Of a stretch of 45,942 nt of DNA, positions 33,712 to 42,281 are shown one piece after another (within the stretch, counting starts at the first letter, position 1; every line of letters begins with the position of its first letter). Where the stretch lies: the NCBI GenBank assembly GCA_003141415.1, contig PLLX01000099.1, positions 1,356-47,297 of the forward strand, given 5' to 3'. The translations under genes and the position numbers were made by a program. The notes beneath the pieces were generated by a model. The model saw only the letters and a program-made list of their open reading frames with translations. It was not told the origin of the DNA and made no database searches. Origin of the DNA: Bacteroidales bacterium. GTDB lineage: Bacteria > Bacteroidota > Bacteroidia > Bacteroidales > VadinHA17.

Positions 33712-34002
33712 GCTTTGATGTTTTTATTTGCTTCCATTCATACTGTAAACCTCAGTAAAAGTAAAAGGTTACAGGAAGAGGTCATTTTTTATAAAGATAC
33801 TTTCTTATAATATTACTCTAATAAATAATCGGGTAGGTCCGGGAGTCTTGCGGTCATTTGGATGGAATGATTTGATTTCAGCTTAAAAGATTTTTTAACC
33901 ACGGAGAGCACGGAACTTAACGGAGTCTCATTGTGTTATCCAGTGGATTTAAACTCTTTAGAATTGCTTTCATCACAGATCTCAGATGGTTGAAGTAAAT
34001 TT
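33712..34002. other. Divergent gap upstream of the sigma factor, with repeat phrase
   Basis: No gene is supported. A phrase TTAACCACGGAGAGCACGGA at about 33894-33931 is another copy of the dispersed ACCACxGAG...CACGGA type. The remainder is AT-rich and contains the weak -7 element for the sigma gene. Confidence 0.5.
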
Positions 34003-34034
34003 TTTGCTTTTAATTTCCTTTATGTTTAATTTTG
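34003..34034 (+). promoter_or_regulatory. Promoter of the unknown lipoprotein-like gene at 34089
   Basis: TTTG (34003-34006) is followed after 20 bp by TAATTTTG (34027-34034), a full consensus pair. The start site falls near 34041, so the open frame beginning at 34032 cannot be used whole and the ATG at 34089 is favoured. Confidence 0.7.
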
Positions 34035-34088
34035 ATAATAGCAAGAACCAATGAGCTGAATAATATTTATTTAACCAAGTTGAAAAGA

Positions 34089-35495
34089 ATGAAACAATCG
34101 GTTGCATTCTACATTCTGGTAATCATCTTCATCTTTTTAACCTCAGAATGTTCTACTACACGGATTGTACGTGAATTTCACGATCCGATAAAGTTAAGTT
34201 CATCTCAGATCCGTAACAAAAGCATCAAAGTACACATGACCGATGGGTGCCTTTACCTTCTGGATTCCCTGAAAGCAGGAAATAATACCGATTCTGTTTC
34301 CGGATACGGATCTTATTTTAATCAATACAGGGAGCTGATCAAAACTAATAAATCATCCACAGGCTACTATTTTGGACCACCATTTAAAATTCCAATGTCA
34401 GGGGTAGCATTATTTGAAACAAACAATGCAACAGGGTTAATTGGCAAAGTGGTCGCTATGACCTTAATCGGAGTACCAACTTTACTTGTAAGCATCTTTT
34501 GCATAATTAATCCAAAAGCATGCTTCGGCTCATGCCCGACCTTCTACGCCTGGGATGGTAAAGATACCAGCCTGATGGCTGAGGGGTTTTCATCGAGTAT
34601 CCTGCGTTCTCTCGAGAAAAGAGATATCGATATGCTATACAGGGCGAAATCAACCGGCAGCACCTTTAATCTCAAAGTAACAAATGAGGCTCTTGAGACT
34701 CATGTTATAAGATATGCCGACTTGCTGATATTTCCGCGTTCTGAGTGTGAAAGAGTATTCGCAACTGAGGATGGAAACTTTTTCAGTGTATCGGATATAA
34801 GAAGCCCTTCAAAGTGCATGGCTCCTGAAGGAGATTGTTTGGAAAAGGTGGAACAGATGGACAACAGGGAACGAGCCTCCGAAGCCGATCCAAAAAACCT
34901 TATTCAAAAAGAATATATTGATCTTGAATTCAAATCGGTTCCGGATGGTGAGACCGGTCTGATAATCGGTAGCAGGCAGACCTTTATGACAACTTATCTT
35001 TTCTATCAGAGCCTGGCCTACCTTGGTAATTCTGCCGGCAATTTTGCTGCAAGAATTGAGAGTGGTGACAGTTCCCTTCTGAAGCGTGTAAATAAGGTTT
35101 GGGACCTGTTGGGCGGCATTGAAGTATCGGTATCCGATGCAAAAGGGAAATGGACAAAAGCGGGCGAAATTAGTGAGATGGGTCCCATTGCAGCCGATAT
35201 ACATCTTATAAGATTCCCCAAGACAGGAATAAAGCCAGTTAAAGTAAGATTAGAACTGACAAAAGGGTTATGGAGAATTGACTGGCTGGCTCTCGCAAGA
35301 CTGGAGCAACCTGTTGAACCAATAAAAATAAGCCCATCTGCAGTGATTGCAGAGAATAAAAATAATGCCTATAGCAGAGAACTTCCATTAAGAGATACTC
35401 TTGAACCATTAGTTACGCTGCCGGGAGATTCTTACAAACTCGTGTATGAACTTCCTTCTCATACGCAGGAATATGAATTTTTCCTCAGCATGTAA
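34089..35495 (+). CDS. Exported protein of unknown function with CFGSCPTFY motif
   Basis: This 468-residue protein has a hydrophobic N-terminus followed by TSECSTTRIV. The Cys at about 21 could be lipidated, but Glu before Cys is unusual for a lipobox. Residues 45-120 (IKVHMTDGCLYLLDS, IPMSGVALFETN) and the segment CFGSCPTFYAWDG (145-157) followed by AEGFSSSILRSLEKRDID are marks of a hypothetical protein family I recall from Bacteroidota. A second hydrophobic stretch is at about 120-140. The start at 34089 is set by the promoter at 34003-34034. The next gene starts 7 bp after the stop. Function unknown. Confidence 0.8.
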   Translation: MKQSVAFYILVIIFIFLTSECSTTRIVREFHDPIKLSSSQIRNKSIKVHMTDGCLYLLDSLKAGNNTDSVSGYGSYFNQYRELIKTNKSSTGYYFGPPFKIPMSGVALFETNNATGLIGKVVAMTLIGVPTLLVSIFCIINPKACFGSCPTFYAWDGKDTSLMAEGFSSSILRSLEKRDIDMLYRAKSTGSTFNLKVTNEALETHVIRYADLLIFPRSECERVFATEDGNFFSVSDIRSPSKCMAPEGDCLEKVEQMDNRERASEADPKNLIQKEYIDLEFKSVPDGETGLIIGSRQTFMTTYLFYQSLAYLGNSAGNFAARIESGDSSLLKRVNKVWDLLGGIEVSVSDAKGKWTKAGEISEMGPIAADIHLIRFPKTGIKPVKVRLELTKGLWRIDWLALARLEQPVEPIKISPSAVIAENKNNAYSRELPLRDTLEPLVTLPGDSYKLVYELPSHTQEYEFFLSM

Positions 35496-35502
35496 AACTG
35501 CA

Positions 35503-36006
35503 ATGATCCCATCGGGGTACAGATTTCCCCTCAGAGATGCAAGGAAAGAGATTACCGGCAGCTGGATTGACATTAATACAAGATCTAAAACAGGAGAAGC
35601 TCTGTCAGGTGAGCTCATTGCCATACAAAATGATACTTTATACATTCTGACCTCGGAACAGCTTACAGGCATCTCTTCGGAAAAAGTTAAAGATGCCGTA
35701 CTCTATATCTTTATCAACCGGTCAGGATCATTTGCAGCAGTCACTTCACTGGTTTTTGTCCCCAACATTATAGCTGCGATTGGATACAAGATGGGCGGAT
35801 TCCTTATACTGGGGATACCGTGGGTTATAACCGGAACGATTTTAAGTGCTGTAGAATCAGGTGACAAATCAAATCTCCTTATTTACCCTGAAAGAGACAA
35901 TCTTTCCAAATTCAGAGATTTTACAAGATTCCCGAAAGGGTTACCACCGGAGGTTGACAGAAGCAAACTTCACCTGGAAGTTAACCAGCTGGGACGCTCA
36001 AATTAA
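35503..36006 (+). CDS. Small protein of unknown function, partner of the preceding gene
   Basis: With ATG 35503 the protein has 167 residues and no signal peptide. It contains ALSGELIAIQNDTLYILTSEQL (a small beta domain) and a hydrophobic pair of segments (FAAVTSLVFVPNIIAAIGY and GGFLILGIPWVITGTILSA) that may cross a membrane. The tail is rich in charged residues. In-frame starts at 35446 and 35473 would overlap the previous gene. It is probably cotranslated with that gene, 7 bp upstream. No family is recognised. Confidence 0.65.
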   Translation: MIPSGYRFPLRDARKEITGSWIDINTRSKTGEALSGELIAIQNDTLYILTSEQLTGISSEKVKDAVLYIFINRSGSFAAVTSLVFVPNIIAAIGYKMGGFLILGIPWVITGTILSAVESGDKSNLLIYPERDNLSKFRDFTRFPKGLPPEVDRSKLHLEVNQLGRSN

Positions 36007-36074
36007 TCTACTTCCAGTTTTGTGATTGTTTTTAATTTTCAAAAAATCTTCTTCTTAATCAATCCATTTAATAC

Positions 36075-36082
36075 TAAATTTG
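36075..36082 (+). promoter_or_regulatory. -7 element of the serine hydrolase gene
   Basis: TAAATTTG matches the TAnnTTTG consensus and ends 46 bp before the ATG at 36129. No clear -33 TTTG is visible. Confidence 0.45.
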
Positions 36083-36128
36083 ATATACCAATTCACAACT
36101 GGTAATTGTTACAATAATCATACCTATC

Positions 36129-37595
36129 ATGAACTCATATCTTACATCTGGAAGAATAATTCTGTTTCTGATCTGCCTGAGCACATTTCCGCTGAACGCA
36201 CAAACAAAAAAATACCCGGCTGATATTGAGGAAAAAATCAGGCTGGTTGAGAACGGCCTGGCAGGATGGATGCAGACAGGAACCAATGATACCTGGAATC
36301 TGGCTGACAGAATGAAAAAATATAATATCAATGGTGTCAGCATTGCTGTAATTCATAATTATAAGATTGATTGGGTCAGGGGATATGGCTTTGCCGATGT
36401 TTCCGAAAATCGTCCCGTAACAGAAACGACACTCTTTCAGGCAGCTTCAATAAGCAAGTCCCTGAACAGTGTAGGAGTATTAAAACTGGTTCAGGAAAAA
36501 AAGCTTGATCTGAACACTGACATCAATAAATATCTTGTATCATGGAAATTTCCGTATGATTCGATATCAAATAGTAAAAAGTTAACATTAGCCAACTTGT
36601 TAAGTCATACAGGTGGATTGACAATTCATGGTTTTCCCGGTTATGCAAAAGGAGAAATTCTTCCTACTCTGTCTCAGATCCTTGATGGACAGAAACCTGC
36701 CAATACGGAGGCTGTGAGGTCGTCAAATGAACCCGGAAAAAGTGTTAACTATTCGGGTGGAGGTGTTACTATTTCCCAGCTGATTGTTATGGACGTCACA
36801 CATCAGCCATATGATATCTTTATGCAGAAAAATGTTCTTGATCCGCTTGGAATGACCAGCAGCTCATATACACAGCCTCCTCCGGAGTCGAAGAAGGAGT
36901 TGCTGGCAACGGGTTATAAGGCAGACGGAAAAGAAGTCGCAGGAAAGTATCATATCTACCCCGAACAGGCTGCAGCAGGTTTATGGACCTGTCCTGTTGA
37001 TCTATGCAATTATATCATCGAAACACAGCTCTCCTATAAGGGGAAATCGTCAAAGGTACTGACTCCGGAGATGACAAAACTAAGACTTACTCCTGTACTC
37101 GAGGATGCGGCACTTGGTACATTTGTCAATTCCAGAGTTACCGGTTCTTTAAAATATTTTAATCATAATGGGGGAAATGAAGGATTTCAATGTACTGCTA
37201 TCGGTTGCCGTGATAACGGTGAAGGAGTTGTGATCATGACCAATTCTGATAACGGATCACTAATTTATGAGGAAATAGTTAACAGTGTGGCAACTGTATA
37301 TAAATGGAAGGATTATTACCTTCCTGAAATAAAAAAGGTTGTTGATGTCGATTCATCACTTCTGGATAAATATGCAGGTAAATATATTCTTAATGGGAAA
37401 ACAGCAATTTTTAAGAAAAACGGTGACGTCTTGTCAGTAAACGTACTTGGTGATCTTTTCTGGAAAGTATATTTTACCTCCGACAGCGATTTCTTTATAA
37501 GAGAATTCCGGGGTTTTCTAAGGTTTCAGACCGATAAGGATAAAAGGGTCACAGGTTTCACTTTTAACGGAATGACAGCAAAAAAGACTGATTAA
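36129..37595 (+). CDS. Class-C beta-lactamase-like serine hydrolase
   Basis: This 488-residue protein has a signal peptide (about 1-24, ending NAQ). The first active-site motif is SxxK at Ser107-x2-Lys110 (AASISKSLN). The second is the YSG form (VNYSGGG, about 205-212) in place of YxN. The third is HNGGNEG, replacing KTG. The final 100 residues after the hydrolase domain (VVDVDSSLLDKYAGKYILNG) resemble the DUF3471-like C-terminal beta domain often attached to such proteins. It is probably a periplasmic esterase or peptidase of the PBP4*/EstB type, not a real beta-lactamase. It stands alone with its own -7 element. Confidence 0.93.
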   Translation: MNSYLTSGRIILFLICLSTFPLNAQTKKYPADIEEKIRLVENGLAGWMQTGTNDTWNLADRMKKYNINGVSIAVIHNYKIDWVRGYGFADVSENRPVTETTLFQAASISKSLNSVGVLKLVQEKKLDLNTDINKYLVSWKFPYDSISNSKKLTLANLLSHTGGLTIHGFPGYAKGEILPTLSQILDGQKPANTEAVRSSNEPGKSVNYSGGGVTISQLIVMDVTHQPYDIFMQKNVLDPLGMTSSSYTQPPPESKKELLATGYKADGKEVAGKYHIYPEQAAAGLWTCPVDLCNYIIETQLSYKGKSSKVLTPEMTKLRLTPVLEDAALGTFVNSRVTGSLKYFNHNGGNEGFQCTAIGCRDNGEGVVIMTNSDNGSLIYEEIVNSVATVYKWKDYYLPEIKKVVDVDSSLLDKYAGKYILNGKTAIFKKNGDVLSVNVLGDLFWKVYFTSDSDFFIREFRGFLRFQTDKDKRVTGFTFNGMTAKKTD

Positions 37596-37607
37596 GAACA
37601 CGGTGTG

Positions 37608-37628
37608 CGGCGTGAGGTATGCGGTTTT
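37608..37628 (+). repeat. Dispersed repeat phrase, copy 1
   Basis: CGGCGTGAGGTATGCGGTTTT recurs as CGGCATGAGGCATGCGG... at 40303-40323 (17 of 21 positions equal). A looser relative (GTGTGCGGTGTGC) is at about 43500. All lie between genes. Confidence 0.55.
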
Positions 37629-37737
37629 GAAGTATTGCTATCACTGAGTCTTTTTAGTCAAACTGTTTGAGATTTAAATATGTAAAATGCTTATTTAATA
37701 ATTATCTTTCAACTCAACATTTTAAATAATTGTTACT

Positions 37738-38940
37738 ATGAAAAAAACATTGATACTAGTGCTGCTTATTCTTCCTGGTCTGGTTTTTGGCCAGAAATTT
37801 CCAAATCTGGCGCCCACGCCGCCTATGGGCTGGAACAGCTGGAACACTTTTAAAACAAATATCAATGAGAAACTTATTAAAGATGTTGCTGATGCATTTG
37901 AAAAGGATGGCTATAAAGAGGCAGGCTATAAATATATAATAATCGACGATTGCTGGTCATTGAAACAGCGTGATGAGAGTGGCAATCTGGTACCTGATCC
38001 TGCAAAGTTCCCGGGAGGTATGAAAGCACTGGCCGAATACATTCACTCAAAGGGACTAAAAATTGGTATATACAGTTGCGCGGGCACCAGAACCTGTGGA
38101 GATTATCCCGGTAGCAAAGGTTTCGAGTTGCAGGATGCAAAGCTTTTTGCTTCATGGGGTATAGATTATCTTAAATACGACTGGTGCAATACTTCCGGAT
38201 TAAATGCTGAAAAGGCATATACTACCATGAGAGATGCTCTGTATGCTGCAGGCAGACCCATTGTATTTGGTATATGTGAATGGGGAGACAACCAGCCATG
38301 GTTATGGGCGAAAAATATCGGACAACTATGGAGGATCAGCGGGGATATAGCTCCCTGTTTTGATTGCGTAGTTGACCATGGTTCTTATAAAGACTGGGGT
38401 GTAATGAAAGTTGTAAGCATGAGGAAAGATATCCGTAAGTATGCAGGTCCTGACGGCTGGAACGACTTTGATATGATGGAAGTAGGGACTGGAATGACTG
38501 TGAGCGAGAACAGGTCGCATTTCACACTGTGGTGTATGCTAGCATCTGCACTTATCATGGGAAATGATATACTCACTGCCGATCCATCTACAGTCGCGAT
38601 CCTTACAAACAAGGATATGATCTCAATAAATCAGGATCCACTTGGAATACAAGCCTTTAAATTTAAAGAAATTGACAGTACTGAAGTTTGGGTTAAACCT
38701 CTTAAAAAAAAAGAGTGGGCTGTTTGCTTTCTCAATCGCAAAAAGGGACCTGTTTCATTCGAATTCAATTGGTCTGAAAACAAAATCAGCGACCCGGATT
38801 TTAATTTCAAAGTTGATTTCAGCAAAGAAAAGTTCAACCTCATTAACCTCTGGAGCGGGAAGAAAGCCGGAACCACAGGAGAGATTGTTAAAGCTCAGAT
38901 AGCAGGGCATGATGTGTTAGTGTTCAGACTCAGTCAATAG
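37738..38940 (+). CDS. GH27 alpha-galactosidase-type enzyme
   Basis: This 400-residue protein has a signal peptide (about 1-19). The TIM-barrel opens with the GH27 hallmark PPMGWNSWNTF (28-38), then IIIDDCWSLKQRDESG and GLKIGIYSCAGTRTC. The nucleophile is Asp148 in YLKYDWC and the acid/base is Asp203 in RISGD. PDGWNDFDMMEVG completes the substrate site. A C-terminal beta domain follows (about 300-400). It likely removes terminal alpha-galactose (or alpha-N-acetylgalactosamine) from glycans in the periplasm. The PQQ-like propeller gene follows 53 bp behind. TATCTTTC about 35 bp upstream is a weak -7. Confidence 0.95.
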   Translation: MKKTLILVLLILPGLVFGQKFPNLAPTPPMGWNSWNTFKTNINEKLIKDVADAFEKDGYKEAGYKYIIIDDCWSLKQRDESGNLVPDPAKFPGGMKALAEYIHSKGLKIGIYSCAGTRTCGDYPGSKGFELQDAKLFASWGIDYLKYDWCNTSGLNAEKAYTTMRDALYAAGRPIVFGICEWGDNQPWLWAKNIGQLWRISGDIAPCFDCVVDHGSYKDWGVMKVVSMRKDIRKYAGPDGWNDFDMMEVGTGMTVSENRSHFTLWCMLASALIMGNDILTADPSTVAILTNKDMISINQDPLGIQAFKFKEIDSTEVWVKPLKKKEWAVCFLNRKKGPVSFEFNWSENKISDPDFNFKVDFSKEKFNLINLWSGKKAGTTGEIVKAQIAGHDVLVFRLSQ

Positions 38941-38993
38941 GGCAGTAATATAATCTTGAAGTAACGCATTTTAACAAGTTATAATAATTTCAC

Positions 38994-40283
38994 ATGATTT
39001 CTAAACCCATTCTCCTATTTTGTTTCTTCTCTATTGTCTTTCTTTTTGGCTTCAAAGAAGCCAGTTCTCAGGATAAGAACTGGACTCACTTCAGAGGAAG
39101 CACACTGAATGGTATAGCTGCAACTGAAAAAATTCCATTGAAACTGGATGACTCAAATATAAAATGGAAAACTAAAATTCATGACAATGGTTATTCTTCA
39201 CCGGTAGTTTTTAATAATCAGGTTTGGGTAACAACAGCAAAACCTGACGGGAAAGAGCTTTATGCTGTATGTACGGATTTTCAAACAGGCAAAATAATCT
39301 ATGATATAAAGGTTTTTACTCCTGATGAAGTTGAGGGGAAGCACTCTATAAATACTTATGCCTCAAATACGCCATGTATCGAAAACGGCTTTGTATATGT
39401 TCATTACGGAAGTAATGGCACCGCTTGTATTAATACTTCAAATGGTTCAATTGTTTGGAAACGTACCGATTTTAAATGTAAGCATGTCCAGGGTCCGGCT
39501 TCATCGCCAATTATTTATAAAAACCTTCTTATTCTGCACTTCGAAGGAATTGATGTCAGGTATATCATTGCTCTCGATAAATCGAACGGGAAGCTGGTCT
39601 GGAGAAGTGACAGACCCAAAGAACCTTATGAAGCATTAACAGAAATCGGACGAAAAGCATATATAACCCCTATCATAATCAATGTAAAAGGACGTGATAT
39701 GCTGATATCAAACGGATCCGCAGTCTGTATAGCCTACGACCCCAATACCGGCAAGGAAATATGGAGAGTGGTGGATGGAGCAGAGTCGACAATAAGCATG
39801 CCCTTTACGGAAAATGGAGTGGTATTCTGGTACACCGGATTCATGGTTTCCAGTAACGGCGCCAAATTTACCGAGTTACTGGCTGTTAATCCCGATGGCA
39901 ATGGTGATATAACCGGGACGAACGTCCTATGGAAAAAACGCGATGAACAGGCTCAAAACCAGCTTCTGACACCTGTAATAAAAGACGGATTAATATATTC
40001 TGTAAATACCAGGAACAAGCTGATGTGCATTGATGCAACTACAGGTAAAGAAATCTGGTCAACGCATCTTACATCAAATTATAATGCTTCACCGATATAT
40101 GTAAATGGTAATATCTGGTTTTTCTCTGTAAAAGGCGAAGTTCTGGTAATAAAAGCAGGCCGGAAATATGAAGTTGTCGCCCAGAATCAAATGGATTCAG
40201 GAATATGGGCTACACCTGCTTTTTTAAGAAATTCAATGATACTTAGAACACAAAAGTATTTGTACAGGATAAGTGAGGAATAA
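38994..40283 (+). CDS. Secreted PQQ-like beta-propeller protein
   Basis: This 429-residue protein has a signal peptide (about 1-25). It carries the repeats of a PQQ-binding-like (BamB-like) eight-bladed propeller: SNGSIVWKRTDF, SNGKLVWRSDRP, NTGKEIWRVVDGA and TTGKEIWSTHLTS, each with the GxxxW blade mark. No quinoprotein dehydrogenase disulfide or calcium site was identified, so it may be a binding or scaffold protein rather than an enzyme. The opening NWTHFRGSTLNGIAATEKIPL is common in such proteins of Planctomycetes and Bacteroidota. It probably shares a transcript with the GH27 gene. Confidence 0.9.
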   Translation: MISKPILLFCFFSIVFLFGFKEASSQDKNWTHFRGSTLNGIAATEKIPLKLDDSNIKWKTKIHDNGYSSPVVFNNQVWVTTAKPDGKELYAVCTDFQTGKIIYDIKVFTPDEVEGKHSINTYASNTPCIENGFVYVHYGSNGTACINTSNGSIVWKRTDFKCKHVQGPASSPIIYKNLLILHFEGIDVRYIIALDKSNGKLVWRSDRPKEPYEALTEIGRKAYITPIIINVKGRDMLISNGSAVCIAYDPNTGKEIWRVVDGAESTISMPFTENGVVFWYTGFMVSSNGAKFTELLAVNPDGNGDITGTNVLWKKRDEQAQNQLLTPVIKDGLIYSVNTRNKLMCIDATTGKEIWSTHLTSNYNASPIYVNGNIWFFSVKGEVLVIKAGRKYEVVAQNQMDSGIWATPAFLRNSMILRTQKYLYRISEE

Positions 40284-40302
40284 AAGAACGGCCTGCGATG
40301 TT

Positions 40303-40323
40303 CGGCATGAGGCATGCGGTCCT
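40303..40323 (+). repeat. Dispersed repeat phrase, copy 2
   Basis: CGGCATGAGGCATGCGGTCCT is the second copy of the phrase at 37608-37628, in the convergent gap between the propeller and SagB-type genes. Confidence 0.55.
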
Positions 40324-40344
40324 ATGTTGCTTTGACTTTTGACT

Positions 40345-41043
40345 TTATTTCTTCACAGGATATCCGACTGTCTGTCCGAAAAGTATCTTCTGATCAGCAC
40401 GTAAATTTAGTTTTGCACTGAGACCGGGTTTATTACAATTATGAAACCATGATGCCAATCCCTGGGAAGCGGCAAATAAATATACATTACCAGCTATGAT
40501 TCCTGTATCGACAAAATAATATGATTTTTGAATTTCCGGATTCTGCAAGCCAGGCTCCCGGTATCCGGAAGTATTGGATAGTTTATTCACATCGGCAACG
40601 TAGATGAGACGAATGGGAGCCTTATCTCCAAAAGTCGCCTGACCCTGACCAATTGCCAAAGTGCGCAAATCACCGGCAATAACTGGAACCAGTATGTGAT
40701 GAATTGCATTATAAAGGTAAGTTCCTTCCTCCAGGGCAACATAAAGATCAATTTCCTGGGAGTTGCTTGCGGTTGCTGCAGTCCTTCCGGGAATTCCAAA
40801 TGGGCCCTTTTTACGATTTACCCCACATGCCGCCCAGATAAGATTTGAAAGTACCTGCAAGGGCAGCTTTTTATTGCTTATTTCACGGACAGTTTTTCGC
40901 TGCTTTAATGCTTTTAGAACCGATCCTCCGTTATCAGTCTCAGGTTTCAAAAGTACAATCGGTTTCAGATTCTTCAAAGAAGAATTATCAACAGATTCAG
41001 CAGTGTACGACGATACTTTTTTTATTCTTTTCTTAAGCATCAT
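40345..41043 (-). CDS. Stand-alone SagB-type nitroreductase-fold oxidoreductase
   Basis: This 232-residue protein fits SagB/ThcOx dehydrogenases: ALKQRKTVREISNKKLPLQVLSNLIWAACGVNR, RTAATASNSQEIDLYVALEEGTYLY, YFVDTGIIAGNVYLFAASQGLASW. These residues build the FMN site. In peptide-biosynthesis clusters SagB oxidises azolines to azoles, but no cyclodehydratase or precursor gene is adjacent, so it is probably a general flavin oxidoreductase. An AGGAGG at 41046-41051 (minus) gives a strong ribosome site. It lies 2 nt from the first ATG and 5 nt from the second (41040), so the second may be the true start. Tandem operator-like repeats lie upstream. Confidence 0.88.
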   Translation of the reverse strand: MMLKKRIKKVSSYTAESVDNSSLKNLKPIVLLKPETDNGGSVLKALKQRKTVREISNKKLPLQVLSNLIWAACGVNRKKGPFGIPGRTAATASNSQEIDLYVALEEGTYLYNAIHHILVPVIAGDLRTLAIGQGQATFGDKAPIRLIYVADVNKLSNTSGYREPGLQNPEIQKSYYFVDTGIIAGNVYLFAASQGLASWFHNCNKPGLSAKLNLRADQKILFGQTVGYPVKK

Positions 41044-41103
41044 ATCCTCCTTTCTATTTGTATTCGAAGTAAAAAAGTCAAAAACAATATCAGCAGGAAT
41101 AAT

Positions 41104-41177
41104 AATATAAAATTGTTTTAAACAAAAGTAATCAAAACAAAAAGCAATATAAAATTGTTTTAAACATAGGTAACCAA
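41104..41177. promoter_or_regulatory. Tandem 32-bp operator-like repeats, 42 bp apart
   Basis: AATATAAAATTGTTTTAAAC at 41104 recurs exactly at 41146, and the following bases also match (AxAxGTAAxCAAAA). The repeat period of 42 bp equals four turns of the helix. Each copy has an AAAA-TTG-TTTT near-palindrome. The left copy overlaps the -7 element of the sagB-like gene. This suits two regulator dimers on one face of the DNA. Confidence 0.6.
41123..41130 (-). promoter_or_regulatory. -7 element of the SagB-type gene
   Basis: On the minus strand this reads TACTTTTG, matching TAnnTTTG, 80 bp before the start codon and inside the left operator copy. A TTTG -33 element is not evident. Confidence 0.45.
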
Positions 41178-41252
41178 AATAATTAATAATAATCAGACAA
41201 ATTATTAATTGTAAGAGGTAATTAAAATTTAGGTTTTAATGATACCATATGA

Positions 41253-41260
41253 TACTTTTG
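41253..41260 (+). promoter_or_regulatory. -7 element of the PorT-like barrel gene
   Basis: TACTTTTG matches TAnnTTTG and lies 65 bp before ATG 41325. The divergent sagB-like promoter and the tandem repeats are about 75-150 bp to its left. Confidence 0.45.
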
Positions 41261-41324
41261 TTTTGTTTCTCTATTAAATTAATAAACATATATTTTGTCT
41301 GTAACCTTAACTAAAAGAAACTAG

Positions 41325-42086
41325 ATGAAAAAATTATCTATAACCTTGTTTGTCTTAGGCTGCCTGACTGCAACGTTGTTTGCGCAATCATCACCATTAA
41401 AGAATGGGGCCGACTTTGCTATTGGAATCCTGGGAGGATTAAATATACCACGACTCAGCGGTGGCAACAACAATGAGTTGAGTCGTGATTATACATCACG
41501 CGCAGGTGAAGCTTTTGGTTTGACCGCCTCATTGCGTTTAGGTCCAAATTTTAGCCTTACAGCTGATCTATTATATTCTAGCGAAGGTGGCAAACGGAAT
41601 GGTATACAGGCTTTTGATGCATCTTCTCTAAATCCGCTAGCCCCTGCCGGAACATATTTTTATGCTAAATATAATAATGAAAGCATTTTGAATTATGCAG
41701 AGATTCCAGTCATGCTGAAGTATTTTATTCCGTTAAATAAATCTTCAAGGTTTTTTGTAGATTTTGGACCTTATGTAGGCTTCTTGTTAAATGCCAAACA
41801 GAAAACCGATGGGTCAAGTATTATTTATGCTGATCGGGCTGAGACTATAACTGTTATTCCGGTAGCTCAGTCGTTTGTTGCCAGTACAGATATTACGAGC
41901 AGTATTAATCCGGTCAATTTTGGCCTTACAGGTGGTGGCGGCTTTTCACAAAGAATCAGTTCCGGTGAAATCTTTATGGATGTCCGTGGAGCTTATGGAC
42001 TGGTAGTTATTCAAAAATACAAGGAAAACGGCACGAGCCATAATGGCAATTTATTAATCGATATGGGGTATGCCTTACACTTTTAA
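41325..42086 (+). CDS. PorT-family-like outer-membrane beta-barrel protein
   Basis: This 253-residue protein has a signal peptide (about 1-20, ending LFAQ). It then shows the pattern of a small OMP_b-brl_2 barrel: FAIGILGGLNIPRLSGG, FGLTASLRLGPNFSLTADLLYSSEGG, YAEIPVMLKYFIPLNKSSRFFVDFGPYVGFLL and VNFGLTGGGGFSQRI, ending in LLIDMGYALHF with a terminal Phe, as required for outer-membrane insertion. The family comprises many paralogs with unknown roles. It diverges from the SagB-type gene across the operator region. Confidence 0.85.
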   Translation: MKKLSITLFVLGCLTATLFAQSSPLKNGADFAIGILGGLNIPRLSGGNNNELSRDYTSRAGEAFGLTASLRLGPNFSLTADLLYSSEGGKRNGIQAFDASSLNPLAPAGTYFYAKYNNESILNYAEIPVMLKYFIPLNKSSRFFVDFGPYVGFLLNAKQKTDGSSIIYADRAETITVIPVAQSFVASTDITSSINPVNFGLTGGGGFSQRISSGEIFMDVRGAYGLVVIQKYKENGTSHNGNLLIDMGYALHF

Positions 42087-42281
42087 TACGATCATGTCAA
42101 AAGCAATGAGGGTTGAGCGATTAGCGTAAATAGCGTTGTCTATTAACCAGTATCGCCTATCGCTTCGTCAGCCGAAGTATTTATTGAGTGGTTGAGATTT
42201 ATCGATTCTGTAGCGAAGGCTGGCTTATAAAACATAATACAAATTTCATCCTGCTAATAGTCTGATACGCAGTTATGCTGC
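42087..42281. repeat. Convergent gap with short inverted repeats
   Basis: This 195-bp gap contains CTTCG-TCAGC-CGAAG at about 42164-42178 and a related GCGAAGGCTGGC at about 42213. The two share the CAGCC/GGCTG core in opposite orientation. They could fold as a bidirectional stop for the flanking convergent genes, but a T-run is missing. Confidence 0.35.

Noticed and set aside
36129-37595. Antibiotic-resistance beta-lactamase
   Set aside because: The second and third motifs are YSG and HNG rather than YxN and KTG, as in esterase or peptidase relatives.
40345-41043. Azole-peptide (SagBCD) biosynthesis cluster
   Set aside because: No YcaO cyclodehydratase, scaffold or precursor gene lies near the SagB-type gene.
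41104-41177. Iterons of a replication origin
   Set aside because: Only two copies, located between two divergent genes and overlapping a promoter; no replication gene nearby.
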